Shown here piece after piece: positions 17,830 to 22,205 of a stretch of DNA of 22,205 nt; position 1 is the first letter of the stretch, and every line of letters starts with the position of its first letter. The DNA comes from Isoetes engelmannii. Taxonomy: Eukaryota > Streptophyta > Lycopodiopsida > Isoetales > Isoetaceae. Under the pieces are notes generated by a model that searched no databases, had not been told where the DNA came from, and worked only from the letters and a program-made list of their open reading frames with translations. The stretch is taken from contig JAANSK020259607.1 in assembly GCA_011763485.2 (NCBI GenBank), forward strand, positions 1 through 22,205, given 5' to 3'. Made by a program: the position numbers and the translations under genes.

Positions 17830-19485
17830 GGGACAAAGAAATGCTTAGTTAGTTAGTTCTGATTGGGTGAGATCTACAAGTTGTAATCAATGCTGGTATA
17901 ATATTAGTAATTCAGTTCGAGGAGATCCAAAGGATATGAAGAGACAAAAGTTTGGTGTGAACTTTCATGTTGAAAGAAACTCATGAAGTAGGAAATTAGT
18001 CAAATTAGGTCGATATAGCAAATTTAACAAACAGTTTTGGAAGTAAAGACGTAGATAAATTAGACTAGTAAGTCAATCTTGACAACACAGTCAATCCAGG
18101 AGAGGAATCAAATATTTAAAGGCACATGAATCTCATGATAGTTCGGGAACCAAGAATTTCAGTTCACGGAGGTTATATCATCGCTAGAATTTGGGATGCA
18201 AAGATTATTTCTATTCTTCAATCGTCATCTTGTTTTCCTCTGTATTTTTCTATTTATGAACCTCAATTTGGACATTTCATCCTTTTCGGTGTTTGGAAAG
18301 GCAAAACTTGTAAATACATGCTCCTTGAAAAACATCTATGAAAGCATTTGCACTGCCCAATAAAGAACATAAAACATAGTCATTAGATGTTCAGTTATGC
18401 CCAAAATATGCTCCAAGATGCCAAAATTAACCCTCTCTAAGTAATTGTTTCTTGTGAGGGGACCATCTAAAAAACTTTTGAATCCTTTAAGCTACTCTAG
18501 ACATTCAAAGAGGCGACAAAAAATATGTCATTTTCTTATAAAAAAACCTTTTCTCACATAACAGTTAGGTCACGTTAGTTCTTAACTAAGTTAAGTGTAT
18601 CTCTTCTAGGTCACTTAACTTCTAGTTTAAAATAAGGGATCCAGAGTTTTAAAGCGATCTTCTTAAGTGAACATAGTTTAAAATCTTAACTTACTGGTAG
18701 TAACTTAAGTGCTAGTGTGAAATGAAGTTTCCGTTATTTGCCCTATTTAACCTAACATAACCGCTATTGGGGATTGACCTTTATAAATCAAATACGATGT
18801 GCAAATACAACTATGATGAAATAAGGATGTTATGGTCAAGACAGTGATTCTATGGGATCAACTCAATTATTAGGGAAGTTCAAAATAGTGAGACCAGTCT
18901 CTTGGTCGAACTATTGACCCCAATATAGTGCAACCACTTGTACAAAAATTACGGTTTCTATATTATAAATGAAGAGGATCGTGGAGCTTTCGAGTTAGTG
19001 AGGCTAAGCTCTAGTTCACACCTCGCTAAAAAAAAAGAAAAAAACAAAAACATGTTATGTCCCCAACGGGGTCTTTTATGTTCATGGGTTCATGAGACAG
19101 TAATGTTCTTATCTTTGACCAAATTTGATCTAACCCAATACTTCAACAAGGCGATTACGCTCGCTGCTTGGGAGTACCAGTAATACATAAGGGGTTTCGC
19201 GATAGTGAGATGATAATCTGCAAATGGCTCTTATACTAACAAGTTTCCAAGGCAGTCCTCAGTTGGAACTAAGGTGTTAAGAACATCAAAACAGTAGGCA
19301 TTTTCAAAAATATCTTTCTTTACGCTCTCCAAGACATCGAGACACCAGTCTAAAATATGCTCATTCAATATAGAAGTTAGGTATTTACATACGATATGGC
19401 AAATAAATCCCATTGATCAGCGACGAGTTCGAAATAAAGCAATAAATTGTAGGAGAGCACAGAATAATGATAGGTAGGGGATAAC
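17830..19485. other. No recognised gene
   Basis: AT-rich sequence. Around 18560-18730 the words TTAAG and CTTAA recur many times (for example CTTAACTAAGTTAAG near 18580), which could be an eroded MITE, but no clean terminal inverted repeats or target duplication can be delimited. ORFs of 71-81 codons (18126, 18938) have no domain. Confidence 0.45.
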
Positions 19486-19489
19486 TAAT

Positions 19490-19740
19490 TGTCACGGAGC
19501 CCCGTGGGGTGCACCTATCATATACGTCGTGTGCGTGCAAGGGGTCCCCCAAACCCCCCCTGTATACGCCTTAGAAATCTACCAAAAACCCCCATTTCAG
19601 CCACATATTGTCCCATAATTACCCAAAAGAACCCATTTGTAAGAGTATATGTAAGTTTGGACCTAAAAGCAAAACCCTTTTGGGTCACTCACTTGCTTTG
19701 TACGGATTACACTATGTGAACCCCCTCTTGCAAGGAGCCA
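19490..19740 (+). repeat. C-rich block with LTR-like start
   Basis: TGTCACGGAGCCCCGTGGGG at the left side resembles the start of many plant LTRs, and CACGG/CCGTG forms a small stem. Runs of C follow. No matching second copy, primer-binding site or clear TG...CA end is visible, so a solo LTR is only a possibility. Confidence 0.2.
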
Positions 19741-19949
19741 GCCTCAAATAACAAACAAACTCAAATAACTTCCCTTGATAAGCCTCCCTCTTACGATGCC
19801 CAGAATCAGGATCCATTCACATAGATGGCGCCAAACGCATAGACTGGATTCACAACCAAGGTAGGCCTGGAGGATTTCTTCAATTTTGGATGCAAAGCAA
19901 TCAAAGGTACTTAGTAAACAGCTAAGACATTTGAAGAGCAGAGAAAGAG

Positions 19950-20081
19950 ATGGAAGAAATAGATGGTTTAAGTATAATCGAGGAATCAGACAGAGCCATA
20001 CAAGATAGGCTAGAGAAGGTGGAGGGGTTGCTAGAAAGGATAACATCCTTGCAAACAGACAAGACGGCATCAAGTTCTTAG
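19950..20081 (+). CDS. Short coiled-coil ORF, 43 codons
   Basis: The ATG at 19950 opens MEEIDGLSIIEESDRAIQDR and continues LEKVEGLLERITSLQTDK, a good heptad pattern, to TAG at 20079-20081. Sequence on either side up to ~20700 is coding-like but broken by stops (for example 20128-20370 and 20470-20661). It may be the remains of a retroelement ORF1 or Gag. No family is assigned. Confidence 0.3.
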   Translation: MEEIDGLSIIEESDRAIQDRLEKVEGLLERITSLQTDKTASSS

Positions 20082-20762
20082 GAACAATTTGACAAAGTAA
20101 AAATACAAATACATATATGAGGAGCAAATGGGATTAGAAATGATGTTCGCATTATTGGTATATCAGAAAACCTCACAATGCCACTTTCTGTGTTACTACA
20201 GATCTATTGGAGTAGGTGCTGGTGAGGATTGCACTGTGATAGTACATGCTATCCAACAAAGAACCTACAGAGGGGAAGCTGTGACATATAAATTTGATGA
20301 TGAAGGATCCAAGTGCAAGGAAAAGGATCTGAGGGCTGGGGCCAGACTAGAGAATGTTATCAAGGTCTAGGAGGACCTGAAATTGATGCAGATACAGGAT
20401 CTACAACAGGATTAGCAAAGCAAGGAAACTCACTGAAGTGAGCCACTCTGCGGAGGTGAAAAATAGAAGATGCTTTTGGAAAAGGAGCATGGACTTGCAA
20501 CAAGAACAGGCGAGGGCCACTCCAATGCAGACATTGAACAGACAATGGTTTTGGACTCGACACGAGCAACGTCGCTTTGGCAAGCAACTATGGTGATCAA
20601 GGGTAGTCGAGCCTCAACCCTAGATGCCCAAGTGACTGCTGAGGCACAAAAATATCAATAGACATGGGAAGAGCGGAACGGGGGAGGAGACAAAGAAACA
20701 AATGCCACATTGGGTTACACAAAGTCGACAATCAGATGCAAATGGAGATGAAACACATCCCA

Positions 20763-20796
20763 ACTCTTACATGTGAGGTGAATCACGTGTAAGAGT
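20763..20796. repeat. 14-bp inverted repeat
   Basis: ACTCTTACATGTGA (20763-20776) pairs with TCACGTGTAAGAGT (20783-20796), 13 of 14 positions, with a six-base loop. It lies where the suspected Gypsy-like LTR might end. Confidence 0.8.
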
Positions 20797-21526
20797 ATAA
20801 TGTGTGCCCAAATCTTGAAATATTCCAAAAGACCACACATAAGCTAGAGAGAGAAGAGTTTTAGACACTCTTACCTTCAGAGTACGCCAATGCATTCCCT
20901 AGCTTACAATTAGATATTACTTACAAGAATAGTTAAGATAATCAGCATGGGGTCCTCTCCTAAGACAAACAGCTTACTGACTGGTTGGCCAGTTAGATGT
21001 AAATAGTCAAAGGTTCTACTTTCCTTCTCCCCTTTCTCAGGCATCGGGAAGATAGGATCAACCAGCGATATCTAGAGTTGGGGATAGATAGCTTGCTCGT
21101 AGAAGAGTCCATAGTACTACATTCAATGATTTAAGACTCATCAAGATGTACTCCCCGGCAAGCCAGTTGAGCAATGGTCGAAGTGTCCTAGAACAACTCC
21201 AATGATTAATGCCATTGGAGCTAAATTCTGGACACGATTTCCAAGAGAAGAAGGAAGAGAACTCTCACTAACCCTTATCATCACGGGAACTTCCATCCCC
21301 GCTCTTCATTGCATCCCTGGCTAGCGTATTGGTCGCGTCGCTGCTCAGTTCAGCTGGACTCGTTCCATCTCGCTGCTCAACTCTTGGCAATCCCCCGGTA
21401 AGTCCATGAAGATCACGGGTGGGCTTGGCTTGTGATCCGAAAAGGGTTCAAAGCCTGTAACTAGGAGCATACTACAATGCATTACTATTCTTTAAGGCCA
21501 AGATTTATCTATGAGATCTTTTTATG

Positions 21527-21574
21527 AAATGCAAATGCATAGAGCTTTATAAATGCAAATGCACAGAGCTTTAA
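21527..21574. repeat. 24-bp tandem repeat, two copies
   Basis: AAATGCAAATGCATAGAGCT starts at 21527 and AAATGCAAATGCACAGAGCT at 21551, one difference in the shared core. Confidence 0.85.
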
Positions 21575-21840
21575 GAATCAAAATCCAATACACTAGATCA
21601 TCCATAAAGCAAGAGTATTCATCTAAGGATTAAGACATCAGTCCACATATCCACAACTAGATCCTAAGCTAGTAAATCTCAAAATGGGAGAGGTGCGCTG
21701 ACCTTGAGGTGCTCATAGTGAAAGATCAACCTGTTGAAGGCCACTGGAACTGCTGGAAGAGGCGCTGAGAGGGCATCCAGATTGATGACCGAGGAGGTGA
21801 AAGCGTGAGGGACACAATAATGGAATATATAGGGTTGGGG

Positions 21841-21847
21841 TTTTATA
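21841..21847 (-). promoter_or_regulatory. TATA box in the suspected LTR
   Basis: TATAAAACCCC reads on the minus strand, followed downstream by pyrimidine-rich sequence. It fits an LTR promoter if the LTR call is right. Confidence 0.4.
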
Positions 21848-22065
21848 TTATGTACGTATAAACATATATAAAAGTGCATAAGGTATATAAATGTGACTTA
21901 ACACGTACATACATGTGTATTTGGACTGTCTCTTGACATCCTTGGTTGCTCATGAGTCATGCCTTCTTCCAATATCACCCCAGCATGGGTGAGACTGCAT
22001 GACGTGCCTTGGGAGTAAATGACGTAACAGTCCCGTGTTGTATGTACGACGTGGGGAATGTGGCA

Positions 22066-22078
22066 CTCTCCCACCCTT
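22066..22078 (-). other. Candidate polypurine tract
   Basis: AAGGGTGGGAGAG on the minus strand abuts a TG dinucleotide starting LTR-like sequence. This is where plus-strand DNA synthesis would be primed in an LTR retrotransposon. Confidence 0.35.
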
Positions 22079-22129
22079 AAATAAGACGAACATCGTCCTC
22101 GGTGTTGTTGCCATTTATCTAACAAGATT

Positions 22130-22149
22130 AAGGAAGGAAGGAAGGAAGT
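22130..22149. repeat. (AAGG)n microsatellite
   Basis: About five tandem AAGG units. Confidence 0.9.
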
Positions 22150-22205
22150 ATATTTTAACGTCCACGGAGGCCAAAGGCCTATGAGACGGTACATGCCAAA
22201 GTGAT

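Larger units (their letters stand above)
20797..22065 (-). repeat. Possible 3' LTR of a Gypsy-like retrotransposon
   Basis: Read on the minus strand, a purine run (AAGGGTGGGAGAG, 22066-22078) is followed at once by TGCCACATTCCCCACG, the arrangement of polypurine tract and LTR start in plant Gypsy elements. A TATAAAA box lies ~220 bases inside (21841-21847), a sensible U3 length. The far end is not fixed; ~20797 is a guess based on a hairpin and a nearby ACA. The body of the element would lie beyond the right edge, and no coding domain is visible to confirm it. Confidence 0.32.

Noticed and set aside
18560-18730. Possible MITE with TTAAG-rich ends
   Set aside because: No clean terminal inverted repeats or target duplication could be delimited.
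20120-20180. Resemblance of NDVRIIGISEN to an animal L1 ORF1 motif
   Set aside because: Only about ten residues and no other ORF1 feature; most likely coincidence.

Overview
This window is eukaryotic, from a land plant with a large, transposon-rich genome. The plant reading rests on a LINE ORF1 with a DUF4283-type domain, a decayed plant secondary-product UDP-glycosyltransferase with a PSPG box, a relic of a plant CACTA (DUF4216) protein, and copia- and Gypsy-like scraps. A fern, lycophyte or gymnosperm would fit the mix, but that is inference. I see no intact host gene, tRNA, rRNA or CRISPR array; almost everything recognisable is mobile DNA or pseudogene.

Layout. (1) 1-~3900, minus strand: 5' part of an L1-type LINE. 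ORF2 (endonuclease plus linker to the reverse transcriptase) runs off the left edge; ORF1 (DUF4283-like domain, then an RGG-rich and tandem-repeat tail) lies upstream. (2) ~3900-4864: AT-rich sequence with two clear hairpins. (3) 4865-11845, plus strand: a ~7-kb tyrosine-recombinase retrotransposon of DIRS type, with ~150-bp inverted terminal repeats, a long T-rich leader with a plausible intron, a proline-rich Gag with a CCHC knuckle, RT-RNase H, and a tyrosine recombinase cut short by the right terminal repeat. The right end is a ~63-bp near-perfect palindrome. (4) 11860-~12630: purine-rich sequence that looks like the T-rich leader of a second DIRS-like element in the opposite orientation. 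(5) 13492-14161, minus: UGT pseudogene. (6) 14657-15290, plus: CACTA/DUF4216 relic, followed by a ~178-bp degenerate tandem array to ~15900. (7) 15960-20700: mostly unidentified sequence with small ORFs, local tandem repeats, a weak copia RNase H scrap, a C-rich LTR-like block and a coiled-coil ORF. (8) ~20800-22205, minus: polypurine tract, TATA box and TG start suggesting the 3' LTR of a Gypsy-like element whose body lies beyond the right edge.

The most notable item is the DIRS-like element. The ordered domains (Gag CCHC, YVDD reverse transcriptase, RNase H, a post-RNase-H region, tyrosine recombinase) and the matching inverted termini support the call independently. To my knowledge such elements are well known in slime moulds, fungi, animals and green algae but are rare or little described in vascular plants. 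This copy is dead: it has frameshifts, stops, a motif A Asp-to-Asn change and no recombinase C-terminus. The LINE is much better preserved; its visible ORF2 is broken only by one missing base in a G run.
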